Shown one piece after another: positions 49,742 to 60,675 of a DNA stretch of 64,000 bases. The DNA is from Oscillospiraceae bacterium. GTDB lineage: Bacteria > Bacillota > Clostridia > Oscillospirales > Ruminococcaceae. The position numbers were made by a program, and so were the translations under genes. The DNA lies in contig JAFYQD010000008.1 in assembly GCA_017547245.1 (NCBI GenBank), forward strand, positions 62,001 to 126,000. Reading direction: 5' to 3'. How positions within the stretch are numbered: the stretch's first letter is position 1; each line of letters begins with the position of its first letter. A model generated the notes under the pieces. It searched no databases. It was given only the letters and a program-made list of their open reading frames with translations, and was not told the origin of the DNA.

Positions 49742-49817
49742 TGGTGGAGACGAGGAGGATCGAACTCCCGGCCTTACGGATGCGAACCGTACGCTCTCCC
49801 AGCTGAGCTACGCCCCC
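49742..49817 (-). tRNA. tRNA-Ala (anticodon CGC)
   Basis: Read on the minus strand, a 76-base cloverleaf is complete: acceptor GGGGGCG/CGTCTCC (two G-T pairs), D-arm GCTC..GAGC, anticodon stem TACGG/CCGTA around loop TTCGCAT, T-arm GGGAG-TTCGATC-CTCCT and encoded CCA. The anticodon CGC reads GCG. Confidence 0.95.
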
Positions 49818-49845
49818 ACAGCGGGCACGCAAAAGGTGCTCATTC

Positions 49846-49874
49846 ATTATACTGAACTATGAAAAGCTTGTCAA
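49846..49874 (-). promoter_or_regulatory. Promoter of tRNA-Ala
   Basis: On the minus strand consensus -35 TTGACA (49874-49869) and -10 TATAAT (49851-49846) are 17 bases apart. It overlaps the end of the upstream cdd gene region, so tRNA-Ala has independent expression. Confidence 0.9.
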
Positions 49875-49894
49875 TTGCAAACAGATCTCTGCGT

Positions 49895-50302
49895 TTACAG
49901 GCTGGTGGGGCCAAACCCAAAGGGGAAAAGTTCAGCCAGAGTCAAGCTTTTTACACCGCCCTGTTCGTCTGCCAGCAATACAACAAAGTCGGGTGTGCAA
50001 AACTCGGCCATTACCTGACGGCAAACACCGCAGGGTGCTGTGCCGGCTTTGGGCGCTTGGTCGGCAGGCCCCCCGGTAATGGCAATTCGGTCAAATTTTC
50101 TTACACCTTCGGATACGGCCTTAAAGAAGGCGGTGCGCTCGGCACAGTTTGTGGGGCCATAGGCTGCATTTTCAATGTTACAGCCGGTCCAGACGTTTCC
50201 GTCGGCATCAAGCAGTGCAGCCCCGACCGCGAATCCCGAATAGGGGCAGTATGCCTGTTCACGGGCTTTGTGTGCCAAAGCCATCAGTTCCATATCGGTC
50301 AT
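49895..50302 (-). CDS. cdd: Cytidine deaminase
   Basis: This 135-residue tetrameric-type enzyme converts cytidine and deoxycytidine to uridine forms for salvage. The zinc and catalytic motif 'CNIENAAYGPTNCAERTA' (residues 41-58) holds the Cys ligand and catalytic Glu, and 'PCGVCRQ' near 90 gives the other two Cys ligands. Length is normal. AAGGAGG precedes ATG 50302. It follows the TRIC-type gene by 16 bases on the same strand and is probably co-transcribed with it. Confidence 0.95.
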   Translation of the reverse strand: MTDMELMALAHKAREQAYCPYSGFAVGAALLDADGNVWTGCNIENAAYGPTNCAERTAFFKAVSEGVRKFDRIAITGGPADQAPKAGTAPCGVCRQVMAEFCTPDFVVLLADEQGGVKSLTLAELFPFGFGPTSL

Positions 50303-50318
50303 GGTGTTTCCTCCTTGG

Positions 50319-50963
50319 TCAAATCAGTTCGCCCGAAAGGGGCAGAGTAGCCTTGTGCTTCAGCATGATCAGGCGGAAGACAAAAATGAAGCCGGCGCAA
50401 AGCAGCATAGCGGTGGTGACAGGAAGACTCTGACGCAAAAAGAAGAAAAGTATTGTGCCGGCAATAGAGCAAAGGGCATAAATGTCGCGCCGCATAATAA
50501 CAGGGGGACGACCGGCCAACAAATCACGCAGCACACCGCCGCCCACACCGGTAACTACCCCTACAAATACGGTAAGGAACATGTTGTCGCCATAACCGCA
50601 TTGGGCAGCCGCATCGGCACCCAGCACCGAAAAGATGCCCAGACCCATGGCATCACAAACATTCAGTATCATCAGAAAATTGACCATGCGACCCTCGGTC
50701 ATTCTGCCCATCAGACGAACAATCAGCAGCATAATGCAGGCCGTGGCAAAGGCTACCGCAACATAGTATGGATTTACAAAGGCCTGGGGCGGCGTGCGTC
50801 CCAATATCAGGTCGCGGATGATACCGCCGCCCACGGAAGTGGTGCCGGCCAGCACAACAGCGCCAAAAAGGTCAAGGCGACGCTCGATTGCGGTCAGCAC
50901 ACCCGAAAGGGCAAAGGCAACTGTGCCCAAAGTTTCAATTGCAGTAATGATGATATCCAGCAT
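50319..50963 (-). CDS. TRIC-type cation channel family protein (UPF0126)
   Basis: This 214-residue membrane protein has seven hydrophobic segments and two copies of the family motif: 'GTTSVGGGIIRDLILGRTPP' near residue 40 and 'GVVTGVGGGVLRDLLAGRPP' near 135. Bacterial relatives form trimeric monovalent cation channels, though older annotation links some to glycine uptake. AAAGGA precedes ATG 50963. It is upstream of cdd; no functional link is evident. Confidence 0.88.
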   Translation of the reverse strand: MLDIIITAIETLGTVAFALSGVLTAIERRLDLFGAVVLAGTTSVGGGIIRDLILGRTPPQAFVNPYYVAVAFATACIMLLIVRLMGRMTEGRMVNFLMILNVCDAMGLGIFSVLGADAAAQCGYGDNMFLTVFVGVVTGVGGGVLRDLLAGRPPVIMRRDIYALCSIAGTILFFFLRQSLPVTTAMLLCAGFIFVFRLIMLKHKATLPLSGELI

Positions 50964-51030
50964 GGCGGAGATCCTTTCAAAAGGGGTTTATCACATTATA
51001 ATCCCAAAACGGCAAAAGGTTCAATAGCAT

Positions 51031-51062
51031 AAAACAAAAACGGGACTGCACAGGCAGTCCCG
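51031..51062 (-). terminator. Terminator of uraA
   Basis: CGGGACTGC pairs with GCAGTCCCG (51041-51049, 51054-51062), followed on the minus strand by TTTTTGTTTT. Confidence 0.85.
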
Positions 51063-51088
51063 TTTGATTGTGGTTTTACCGTTAAGGT

Positions 51089-52432
51089 TTATACCTGCAG
51101 GTTTGCAGAGGTGTCGCCCTGCAGATCCTTGCCGAATTCGTAGTCGTTGCCGGGCAGGATTGCGTTCAGAGCAATGCCCAGGATGGCAGCGATGGCCAGA
51201 CCGGACAGGCTGATGGTCAGGCTGTCGTTGGAGAAGATGGTCAGACCGCCAACAGAGTTGAAGCCCAGAGCGGAAACCAGGATAACAGCAGCGATGATCA
51301 GGTTGCGGCTCTTGGTGAAGTCTACCTGATTTTCAACAACGTTGCGTACGCCTACAGCAGAAATCATGCCGTAGAGGATCAGGGAGATGCCGCCGATGAT
51401 AGCGGTGGGAATGGTGTTAACGATGGCGTCAAACTTGGGGCTGAGAGAAAGAACGATTGCAACAACAGCAGCAATGCGTACAACCTTGGGGTCGTAAACC
51501 TTGGTCAGAGCCAGAACGCCGGTGTTTTCGCCATAAGTGGTGTTGGCAGGGCCGCCAAAGAAGCCGGCCATGCTGGTGGCCAGACCGTCGCCCAGCAGGG
51601 TGCGGGCCAGACCGGGATCGGCGATGAAGTTTTTGCCGCAGGTGGCGCTGATGGCAGCAACGTCGCCGATGTGTTCCATCATGGCAGCCAGAGCGATGGG
51701 CAGGATGGTGAGGATAGCGCCGATTTCAAACTTGGCGAAAGACGAGGGAATCAGGGGAGAACCAACAAACTGAGCGTTGGCGATGGGGGTGAAGTCAACA
51801 GCACCCATTACCAGAGCAACAGCGTAGGAAACCAGTACGCCCAGCAGGATGGGGATGATCTTGACCATGCCCTTGCCCCAGATGTTGCATACAACGATGG
51901 TAGCCAGAGCGATAACGGCCAGCAGCCAGTTGGTGGCAGCGTTGCTGATGGCAGAGGGAGCCAGAATCAGGCCGATGGAGATGATGATGGGGCCGGTTAC
52001 GATGGGGGGGAAGAACTTCATAACCTTCTTTACACCGAAAACGTGGATCAGCAGAGCTACAACCACGTAAACCAGACCGGCAGCAACAACACCGCCGCAG
52101 GCATAGGGCAGCATTTCGGTATTGGGAATAGAGTTGCCGGCTTCGTCAACCAGCTTGGGGGCAACAATGGCGAAGCCGCCCAGGAAGGCAAAGGACGAAC
52201 CCAGGAATGCGGGAACCTTGCCCTTGGTGACCAGGTGGAACAGCAGGGTGCCCAGACCGGCCATCAGCAGGGTGGTGGAAACACTCAGACCGGTGATCAG
52301 GGGAACCAGTACAGTGGCGCCAAACATGGCAAACACGTGCTGGAAGCCCAGAACCAGCATTTTGCCGGTGCCCAGAACTTTGGCATCATAAATGCCTTCG
52401 TCGCCCATAACAACTTTCTTTTTCTCTTCCAT
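51089..52432 (-). CDS. uraA: Uracil permease
   Basis: This 447-residue nucleobase/cation symporter-2 member imports uracil with protons. It has about twelve to fourteen membrane segments, the N-terminal 'LGFQHVFAMFGATVLVPLIT' (residues 25-44), and the family signature 'GDGLATSMAGFFGGPANTTY' with 'GENTGVLALTKVYDP' near 300. The ATG at 52432 has AAGGAGG eight bases upstream. A leader with a terminator precedes it, so pyrimidine-responsive attenuation is likely. Confidence 0.94.
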   Translation of the reverse strand: MEEKKKVVMGDEGIYDAKVLGTGKMLVLGFQHVFAMFGATVLVPLITGLSVSTTLLMAGLGTLLFHLVTKGKVPAFLGSSFAFLGGFAIVAPKLVDEAGNSIPNTEMLPYACGGVVAAGLVYVVVALLIHVFGVKKVMKFFPPIVTGPIIISIGLILAPSAISNAATNWLLAVIALATIVVCNIWGKGMVKIIPILLGVLVSYAVALVMGAVDFTPIANAQFVGSPLIPSSFAKFEIGAILTILPIALAAMMEHIGDVAAISATCGKNFIADPGLARTLLGDGLATSMAGFFGGPANTTYGENTGVLALTKVYDPKVVRIAAVVAIVLSLSPKFDAIVNTIPTAIIGGISLILYGMISAVGVRNVVENQVDFTKSRNLIIAAVILVSALGFNSVGGLTIFSNDSLTISLSGLAIAAILGIALNAILPGNDYEFGKDLQGDTSANLQV

Positions 52433-52474
52433 TTCAACTTCCTCCTTAAAAAGTGTTTGTGAAAGAACTGCGTA

Positions 52475-52520
52475 CAAAAAAACAGGCACCCTGCTCTTTC
52501 AAATAAAAAGAACGGTGCCT
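52475..52520 (-). terminator. Leader terminator (attenuator) of uraA
   Basis: On the minus strand AGGCACC-GTTCTTT pairs with AAAGAGC-AGGGTGCCT around TTATTTG and is followed by GTTTTTTTG, 43 bases before the start codon. The likely -10 TATAAT is at 52644-52639, giving a leader of about 200 bases with a second hairpin (AAAAAC-GACAGCTT-GTTTTT, near 52570). No clear PyrR-binding sequence was found. Confidence 0.75.
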
Positions 52521-52833
52521 TCAGAAAAATATTTGTGGTAAGGGAAAAAAGAAACAACTGCAGAAGATTCAAAAAACAAGCTGTCGTTTTTGAGTGTCGA
52601 ATGCAGAAGCATGACTTTTTCCTCCACCTAAAATTTTTATTATAATACCACGCTGCACCGCCCGTTTGCAAGGACAAAATCCCCCAAAATCCGACCTTGG
52701 AATATTTTCTACGCTTTGCACAATTTAGGCAAATGTTTGGGGGTATTTTTGAAGGGTAAAGGGGCTAAAAATTTTGGTTTTGCGGTACAAGCCTGCGCGC
52801 ATACCCTTTACCTGTAAAAAGGGGGAGTATGCT

Positions 52834-53967
52834 ATGAAAGCAAAGGGACTGTTCTGTTTGGCAATGGGGCTGGCGATAGCTGTTTCGGCACAGGCGGCCG
52901 AACCGCTGATGACCCAGCCGCTGGTGGAAGCAAAGGCGGCTGTTGTAATGGAGGCTTTGACCGGCAGAGTGGTGTTTTGGCAAAACGGGGATGACCCGCT
53001 GCCCATGGCCAGCACCACCAAAATTATGGCCACCCTGTTGGCGCTGGAAGAAAAGAATCTGGACGAAGCCTTTGTGGCGGATGCCGATGCGATCAGGGTG
53101 GAGGGTTCTTCGATGGGATTGAGGGAAGGTGACACCGTCACCCTGCGAACCCTCTGTTATGGAATGATGCTGGCCTCGGGCAATGACGCAGCCAATGCGG
53201 CGGCGGTGCGCTGCTGCGGCAGCATACCTGCCTTTGTGGAACAGATGAACCGACGGGCCGTGGAATTGGGAATGAAGAACACCTGCTTTGTTACCCCCTC
53301 GGGATTGGACGGAGAGGGGCACAAAAGCACAGCCTACGATATGGCTTTGCTGATGAGAGAAGCCCTGAAGCTGCCGGATTTTCGTGAGATTGCTTCGGCG
53401 AAAACGGCAAGGCTGGAATATGGAAATCCGCCCTATGCCAGAACACTGACCAACCACAACAAACTGCTTTGGAACTGTGATGGGGTAATCGCCGGAAAAA
53501 CCGGATTTACCAAAACGGCAGGAAGGTGCCTGGTGTCAGCGGCCGAGCGGAATGGAATGACCTTGATTTGTGTGACCCTTGGCTGCCCGGATGACTGGAA
53601 TGTGCACAGCGAACTTTACGAACGCGGTTTTGCGTTGCTGCAGCCCTTTGCTCCGGCCGATTTGGCCAATGGGGTGACCTTGCCTGTGGTGGGGGAAAAA
53701 CGGCCTGTTGGTGTTGCGGCCGAAGAGAGGGTGGTTCTTCCGCTGACGGTGGAAGAATCCGAGTTGATGGAAACCAAACTGCTGCTGCCGCCTTTTGTTT
53801 ATGCTCCTGTCGGGCAGGGGGAATCATTGGGGCGGCTGGAGTGCCGCATTGGAGGAACACTGGTTTACAGCTGCCGTATTGTGGCAGCGGAACAGGTTGT
53901 TCCGGATTTTGTTTTTCAGGAGGAAAAGAAAAACTTTTGGCAGATGCTGTGGAACAAGAAAGAATAA
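52834..53967 (+). CDS. D-alanyl-D-alanine carboxypeptidase, S11 family (DacF-like)
   Basis: This 377-residue penicillin-binding protein trims the terminal D-Ala of peptidoglycan side chains. A signal peptide ends near 'SAQA-AEP' (residue 22). Catalytic motifs are STTK (near residue 60), SGN (near 115) and KTG (near 223), in the proper order. The C-terminal 100 residues form the beta-rich PBP5-type stalk; a membrane-binding amphipathic end ('FWQMLWNKKE') is plausible. The ATG at 52834 follows GGGGGAG. In Bacillus relatives DacF acts in the forespore; here its neighbour is rluB, also usual in this lineage. Confidence 0.9.
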   Translation: MKAKGLFCLAMGLAIAVSAQAAEPLMTQPLVEAKAAVVMEALTGRVVFWQNGDDPLPMASTTKIMATLLALEEKNLDEAFVADADAIRVEGSSMGLREGDTVTLRTLCYGMMLASGNDAANAAAVRCCGSIPAFVEQMNRRAVELGMKNTCFVTPSGLDGEGHKSTAYDMALLMREALKLPDFREIASAKTARLEYGNPPYARTLTNHNKLLWNCDGVIAGKTGFTKTAGRCLVSAAERNGMTLICVTLGCPDDWNVHSELYERGFALLQPFAPADLANGVTLPVVGEKRPVGVAAEERVVLPLTVEESELMETKLLLPPFVYAPVGQGESLGRLECRIGGTLVYSCRIVAAEQVVPDFVFQEEKKNFWQMLWNKKE

Positions 53968-54125
53968 TACATTAGGTATATATATCGTGAAATATTACAA
54001 AATTTGGGCTTGAGGCTTCAAGGAGGCAAAAATTTGTGCAACACTACCACAACAGCAGAGCTTTTTAACCTTAAACTTTCCAAGGCAAAGTGATTTTTTA
54101 TGAGGCTTTTTAGCAAATTATGTGC

Positions 54126-54131
54126 TATAAT
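54126..54131 (+). promoter_or_regulatory. Extended -10 promoter of rluB
   Basis: TATAAT (54126-54131) with TG one base upstream (TG-C-TATAAT) lies about 68 bases before the rluB start. The gap from 53968 also holds an AT-rich stretch with a strong ribosome site before an 11-codon frame at 54036-54068. Confidence 0.6.
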
Positions 54132-54198
54132 TGATTATGTATTTAAATGTGGAAGTATGGGCCTGTAAGCCAAAAACAGACCGAGGAGGTAGCGCCAT

Positions 54199-54993
54199 AT
54201 GGCGAATGTAAGAATCCAGAAGGTTTTGTCCGACCAGGGCATCCTTTCCCGCCGCAAAACCGAGGAATATATTGCGCAGGGCCGCATTACCGTAAACGGC
54301 CGCCCCGCAAAGGTGGGTCATCCCATCAACCCTGCACGTGATATTATTGCCATCGACGGCCAGCGGGTCTTTTTTGCCCGCAAAAAACAGAATGTATATA
54401 TTGCACTGAACAAGCCCCGCGGCTATGTTACCACCACCAGCGACGAGCTGGGCCGCCGCTGCATCACCGAGCTGGTGCAGGACGCTCCCGGCAGGGTTTA
54501 TCCCATTGGCCGCCTGGACCGTGTGTCGGAAGGTCTTATCCTGCTGACCAACGACGGTGCCTTTGCCAACATGATCATGCACCCCAGCCATCATGTCAAA
54601 AAGACCTACCGTGTAACGGTAGACAGCGACATCAGCGAAGATCAGGTTATTTCCCTTTCGGTTGGTGTGGATATCGGCGATGAAAAGAAGACCGCACCCT
54701 GTTCGGTGCTGGTTCTGGAAAAATCGGCCGACCGTTCGGTGATGCAGATTGTAATTGAAGAAGGCCGCAACCGTCAGGTTCGCCGCATGTGCGAAGCTGT
54801 GGGTCTGCAGGTAAAGCGCCTGCGCCGCACCTCCATTGGTCCGGTAAAGCTGGGTATGCTGCAGCCCGGCCAGTGGCGTGAGCTGACCTCTGCCGAAGTC
54901 AGTTCGCTGCGCAATGCCGCAGGCGGCACCGCCGTGCAGGAATCGGCCAAGCCTGCCCCTGTAAAAAACCGCAGAAGAAACTATAGCAAATAA
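54199..54993 (+). CDS. rluB: 23S rRNA pseudouridine synthase, RluB/RsuA family
   Basis: This 264-residue enzyme converts a specific uridine of ribosomal RNA to pseudouridine. An S4 RNA-binding domain occupies residues 3-60 ('RIQKVLSDQGILSRRKTEEY'). The catalytic Asp is in 'YPIGRLDRVSEGLILLTND' near 105, and 'IEEGRNRQVRRMCEAVG' near 196 is the second conserved block. A Pro/Lys/Arg tail follows 245. RluB (position 2605 in E. coli numbering) is the usual target of this subgroup in Firmicutes, but RsuA-like specificity is not excluded. GGAGGTAG precedes ATG 54199. Confidence 0.9.
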   Translation: MANVRIQKVLSDQGILSRRKTEEYIAQGRITVNGRPAKVGHPINPARDIIAIDGQRVFFARKKQNVYIALNKPRGYVTTTSDELGRRCITELVQDAPGRVYPIGRLDRVSEGLILLTNDGAFANMIMHPSHHVKKTYRVTVDSDISEDQVISLSVGVDIGDEKKTAPCSVLVLEKSADRSVMQIVIEEGRNRQVRRMCEAVGLQVKRLRRTSIGPVKLGMLQPGQWRELTSAEVSSLRNAAGGTAVQESAKPAPVKNRRRNYSK

Positions 54994-55032
54994 AATTTAG
55001 CACGTATTCCCATTCCCAGGAGGTTTTCTCTT

Positions 55033-55410
55033 ATGCTGATGATTCAGCCCGTACCCTATGAACGTTTGCAGGAACTCTGCCGACAGAACGGTGCTCCTGA
55101 TTCGCTGTTTTGCTGCGAAGCCACCGAAAATGGCCAAAGTCAGGGTTTTATCATGTTCAACAACCAGGCAGGAACCCTGAAAGTGACAGCATTGTGCTGC
55201 ACCGCCGACATTGCCGATGCTTTGCTTCGGGCAGGTTTTAACGCAGGTTGGATGGTGGGTATGAAGCGTTTTGCCTTTACCACACAGGTTATGGAAGTAT
55301 GGCGCAACACCCTGCGCATGCTGGATTATCCATTGGATGGCGGCGATATCGAGGAGTTCTTCTCCCGTGGCTGCCGTGCCTCGCACGCAGCAAACAATAC
55401 CGATGTGTAA
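55033..55410 (+). CDS. Small GNAT-like protein
   Basis: This 125-residue protein resembles part of a GNAT acetyltransferase fold: 'SQGFIMFNNQAGTLKVTALCC' (beta hairpin, about residues 35-56) and 'ADALLRAGFNAGWMVG' could be the helix before the acetyl-CoA site, though the usual Q/RxxGxG/A loop is not clear. It may be inactive or a distant member. It sits 40 bases after rluB with GGAGG upstream, a place where similar small proteins occur in related bacteria. Substrate is unknown. Confidence 0.6.
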   Translation: MLMIQPVPYERLQELCRQNGAPDSLFCCEATENGQSQGFIMFNNQAGTLKVTALCCTADIADALLRAGFNAGWMVGMKRFAFTTQVMEVWRNTLRMLDYPLDGGDIEEFFSRGCRASHAANNTDV

Positions 55411-55489
55411 ACAAACACACTTGTGTGCTTTGAAAAGTGTGTAGAATACAAGAAAGATGACTTAATGAAGTTTAAGGAGGACAAATCCC

Positions 55490-55837
55490 ATGAAGCGTTA
55501 TGTTATTACTGTAAACGGCGTTGCATACGACGTTACTGTAGATGAAACCGGTGCAGCATCTGCTCCCGTCCCTGCCGCAGCCCCTGCAGCCGCTCCTGCC
55601 CCTGCAGCAGCACCCGCAGCCGGCGGCACCCAGATTACCAGCCCCATGCCCGGCTCCATTCTGGATGTTAAGGTAAACGTTGGCGACAGCGTTTCCAACG
55701 GTCAGGTTCTGGTTCTGCTGGAAGCTATGAAGATGGAAAACGAAATTTGTTCTCCTGCCGACGGCAAGGTTCTGTCGGTCAACGTAAAGAAGGGTGACTC
55801 GGTTGACACCGGCTCCCTGATGGTTGTAATCGGCTAA
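55490..55837 (+). CDS. Biotin carboxyl carrier protein of a decarboxylase/carboxyltransferase
   Basis: This 115-residue carrier consists of a short N-terminal segment, an Ala/Pro linker (residues 20-45) and a biotinyl domain with the biotin-accepting Lys in 'EAMKMENEI' near residue 82. The carrier shuttles CO2 between active sites. It lies 25 bases upstream of the alpha subunit gene, whose C-terminal biotinyl domain is almost identical to it at DNA level (55618-55837 versus 57392-57611). Having both a free and a fused carrier is redundant; see findings. TTAAGGAGG precedes the ATG. Confidence 0.92.
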   Translation: MKRYVITVNGVAYDVTVDETGAASAPVPAAAPAAAPAPAAAPAAGGTQITSPMPGSILDVKVNVGDSVSNGQVLVLLEAMKMENEICSPADGKVLSVNVKKGDSVDTGSLMVVIG

Positions 55838-55862
55838 GACAGACAACAGGAGGATTAAAGAT

Positions 55863-57611
<1,749 letters not shown>

Positions 57612-57620
57612 ATAAAAAGC

Positions 57621-57655
57621 AAACGCCCCGTGATTTTTCACGGGGCGTTTTTGTA
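57621..57655. terminator. Terminator of the biotin enzyme operon
   Basis: AAACGCCCCGTGA pairs with TCACGGGGCGTTT around TTTT, followed by TTGT; 10 bases past the stop. Confidence 0.9.
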
Positions 57656-57661
57656 CGTAAA

Positions 57662-57693
57662 AACAGCCTGCATCGGATGGATGCAGGCTGTTT
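57662..57693. terminator. Terminator of ftsK/spoIIIE
   Basis: AAACAGCCTGCATC pairs with GATGCAGGCTGTTT around GGATG-type loop; on the minus strand it follows the ftsK stop and leads into TTTTTACG. Confidence 0.8.
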
Positions 57694-57703
57694 CTGTTTT
57701 GTT

Positions 57704-60412
57704 TTACTGGTCGCTGTTCAGCTTCATTTCATACCAGCGTTCTTTGGTGATAAGAACGGTGCGAGGCTTGCTGCCTTCAAAGGGACCTACGATGCCCCGT
57801 GCTTCCAGTTCGTCCACAATGCGTGCGGCACGGGCATAGCCCAGCTTCAGCTTGCGCTGCAGATAGCTGGTGGAGGCCTGTCCGGCTTCCACAACGGCTT
57901 CGATGGCGGCCTGTACCAGTTCTTCGTCCTCTTCACTGCCGCCTTCGCTGCCGCCACCGCCACCGCCGCCCTTCTTGCCGGTGTTGGCGGCCTGTCGGTC
58001 AATTTCTTCGATGATGGAGGAGTCGTAGTTGGCGCCCTGGGCGTCATTCTTGACAAAATCCACCACGGCTTCTACTTCCTGGTCGGTAACAAAGCAGCCC
58101 TGAACACGGGTGGGTTTGGCGCTGCCCACCGGGTAGTAAAGCATATCGCCGCGGCCCAGCAGTTTTTCGGCACCGCTTAGGTCAAGGATGGTACGGCTGT
58201 CCACCTGACTGGATACGGCAAAGGCAATTCGGCTGGGAATGTTGGCCTTGATGATGCCGGTGATAACGTCTACCGAAGGACGCTGGGTGGCAATGACAAG
58301 ATGCATGCCGGCGGCACGGGCCATCTGTGCCAGACGGCAGATGTAATCTTCCACCTCGTTGGGGCAGACCATCATCAGGTCGGAAAGTTCGTCGATGATG
58401 ATGACGATGTGGGGCATGGAATGCAGGGTGTCGCTGGTTTCGGCCAAACGGTTATAGCCGGTGATATCACGCACATTGTTGGCGCTAAAAACCTTGTATC
58501 GGGTCATCATTTCGTTAACGGCCCAGCACAGTGCGCCGGCGGCCTTGCGGGGGTCGGTGACCACGGGCACCAGCAGATGTGGAATACCGTTATAGCTGCC
58601 CAATTCTACCACCTTGGGGTCAATCATCATCAGTTTTACCTGATCGGGGGTGGCCTTATAAAGCAGGCTTACAATAAAACTGTTGATGCAGACCGATTTG
58701 CCCGAACCGGTGGAACCGGCAATGAGCAGATGGGGCATACGGGCCAGATCGGCCACCGCCAGATTGCCGGCAATGTCTTTGCCAAGGGCAACGCTCAGGC
58801 GGCTTTGTGCATCTTCAAAAGCGGGGGAATCGATAACCTCGCGCAAAAGCACGGGGGAAATGACCTTGTTGGGAACTTCGATGCCAACGGCAGCCTTGTT
58901 GGGGATGGGGGCTTCGATACGAACACCCGAAGAAGCAAGGCTGAGGGCAATGTCATCGGCCAAACCGGTGATGCGGCTGATTTTCACGCCTGCGTTGGGC
59001 TGCAGCTCGTAACGGGTGATGGCAGGGCCGCGGGCAATGTCAACCACACGGGTCTGTACGCCAAAGCTTTTCAGGGTATCCACCAGACGCTCGGCATTTT
59101 CCTTCAGTTCCTTGGTTACATCACCGCTGTTGGCGGCGTTGGGCTGGTTCAGCAGGTCCACAGGGGGGAAGCGGTAGACAGGGGCAGCCGCCTCGGGCTG
59201 TGGGATGGGTACAGGTTCTGGCTGGGGCTGGGGGGCAGGTTCCTCTGCGGGCTCGGGTGCGGTACGCACCGGTGCGGCAGGACGGATGGCAGGCTTAACA
59301 GGGGCAGGGATAACCTCCTGTACAGGAAAGGGATCGGGGTCAACAGGGGGCACCACAAAGGTTTCGCCATCCTTCTTTTTCAGGGTGTCGCCGGTGACAC
59401 GGAAGGTAAGGCCGGGATTGCTTTGAGCAGCAGGTGTGGGTTGGGCGGCTGCTTCGGCGGTCAGCTCGGGGTCATCAATGACGGCCTCTCCGCCAATGGC
59501 ACGGCTGATCAGGTCGTCAATTCCGCCGGGGGCAGGTGCGGCCTTGGGAGCCTGAGGTACGGCAGGCTGGGCGGCCTTTTCCATGGGCTTTCCGGTGTTT
59601 ACCATATGGGCGGCACCCAACAGGCGGTCACGGGCCTGGCTTACGGCGTCAGGCTTTTCGGCGGCGGTAACGGGATGTTTGTCGCCATCCATGGGAATAT
59701 CAAAATCGAAACGACCCTTTCCTCCGGCGGCACGGCCGGCAGGGACAGGCTGTTCCTTCAATGTGGTCTGGGCAGGAATCTGGGTGGTTTGCTGGGCAGC
59801 GCTTTCTTTATGTACGGTGTAGGCTTCGCCCAATTTGTGCACAGGGGCGGCGGCCTTTTTCATAATGCCCGAAATGGTGCTGCCGGTGATGATCATCACC
59901 AGAATAAAAATCAGCAGGCAGATGACAATGGCGGCACCGGTAAATTCCAGCAGCCTGAGCAGCGGAATACCGGTCAGTATGGACAGAACGCCGCCGCCCT
60001 TCAGCTGCTGACCGTTGGCATACAGCTGCTTGACGATGTCAATGATGCCGCCCTCGGGCTGAGCCTTGCTGAACACCTGCGCGGCACCGGAAATCAGCAG
60101 TATCAGAATGGCCGATTCCCATGCCTTTGGGTTGGGCGAAAGGTCTTCACGGTCCATCGAGATAAGCACCGCAATAAAGATACACAGCGGCCCGATAAAG
60201 AAAGCAGGCCAGCTGAAAAGTCCCAAAAATACACCGCGGAAAACGGCCCAGCCGCCTTCGCCCTTCAGCAGAACAAGCAGAAAGAGCAGCAGACCCACGG
60301 CAAACAGTATGATAGCCTGCAGCTGCTGTTTGGCGGCCTTCTTTTTGGCATTGGCGGCACGGGTTTTGGCTGCCTTGCTGGCCGATGCGGATTTTTTCGA
60401 TTTGGTTGCCAT
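57704..60412 (-). CDS. ftsK: DNA translocase FtsK/SpoIIIE
   Basis: This 902-residue septal motor pumps chromosomal DNA during division or into the forespore. Four membrane segments lie in residues 25-165 after a Lys/Ala-rich start. A Pro/Ala/Glu-rich linker (180-420) leads to the motor, with Walker A '[15 protein letters not shown]' near 575 and Walker B '[13 protein letters not shown]' near 665. The DNA-sequence-reading winged helix (gamma) is the last 65 residues, after a run of Gly. The ATG at 60412 has GAGGAGGAAG. The order tepA-ylzJ-this gene matches Bacillus spoIIIE, so SpoIIIE function is likely. Confidence 0.95.
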   Translation of the reverse strand: MATKSKKSASASKAAKTRAANAKKKAAKQQLQAIILFAVGLLLFLLVLLKGEGGWAVFRGVFLGLFSWPAFFIGPLCIFIAVLISMDREDLSPNPKAWESAILILLISGAAQVFSKAQPEGGIIDIVKQLYANGQQLKGGGVLSILTGIPLLRLLEFTGAAIVICLLIFILVMIITGSTISGIMKKAAAPVHKLGEAYTVHKESAAQQTTQIPAQTTLKEQPVPAGRAAGGKGRFDFDIPMDGDKHPVTAAEKPDAVSQARDRLLGAAHMVNTGKPMEKAAQPAVPQAPKAAPAPGGIDDLISRAIGGEAVIDDPELTAEAAAQPTPAAQSNPGLTFRVTGDTLKKKDGETFVVPPVDPDPFPVQEVIPAPVKPAIRPAAPVRTAPEPAEEPAPQPQPEPVPIPQPEAAAPVYRFPPVDLLNQPNAANSGDVTKELKENAERLVDTLKSFGVQTRVVDIARGPAITRYELQPNAGVKISRITGLADDIALSLASSGVRIEAPIPNKAAVGIEVPNKVISPVLLREVIDSPAFEDAQSRLSVALGKDIAGNLAVADLARMPHLLIAGSTGSGKSVCINSFIVSLLYKATPDQVKLMMIDPKVVELGSYNGIPHLLVPVVTDPRKAAGALCWAVNEMMTRYKVFSANNVRDITGYNRLAETSDTLHSMPHIVIIIDELSDLMMVCPNEVEDYICRLAQMARAAGMHLVIATQRPSVDVITGIIKANIPSRIAFAVSSQVDSRTILDLSGAEKLLGRGDMLYYPVGSAKPTRVQGCFVTDQEVEAVVDFVKNDAQGANYDSSIIEEIDRQAANTGKKGGGGGGGSEGGSEEDEELVQAAIEAVVEAGQASTSYLQRKLKLGYARAARIVDELEARGIVGPFEGSKPRTVLITKERWYEMKLNSDQ

Positions 60413-60462
60413 AAAACTTCCTCCTCGGTGCCGCTCAAAATGCGGCGTTGTAGTGGTTGGTA

Positions 60463-60675
60463 TCACATGCCACCGGAACGGTTGGAATAAGACTGCCAAT
60501 TGGCGCCCGGGGCAAAATGCGGGTCAAGATAAAGGGTGGGGTCGGTGGAGATAAGACGGCAGACGCTGCCATCCTGCCAAAGCTCGGCATAGCCGCCGCG
60601 GATGGGCTGCAGCCTGCGCGGTGGAAGAGAGGGCTGCTGTTCCAGCAGATGGGAGGGAACCACGGTGTACATCAT
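60463..60675 (-). CDS. YlzJ-like protein
   Basis: This 70-residue protein corresponds by sequence features ('[14 protein letters not shown]', '[18 protein letters not shown]') and by place to Bacillus YlzJ, found between tepA and spoIIIE. Its ATG overlaps the tepA stop in an ATGA arrangement, so it is translationally coupled. Function is unknown. Confidence 0.85.
   Translation of the reverse strand: MMYTVVPSHLLEQQPSLPPRRLQPIRGGYAELWQDGSVCRLISTDPTLYLDPHFAPGANWQSYSNRSGGM

Noticed and set aside
52720..52830. Sporulation sigma F/G promoter before the DacF-like gene
   Set aside because: GTATT and GCATA-like hexamers occur, but no second element with proper spacing stands out from chance.
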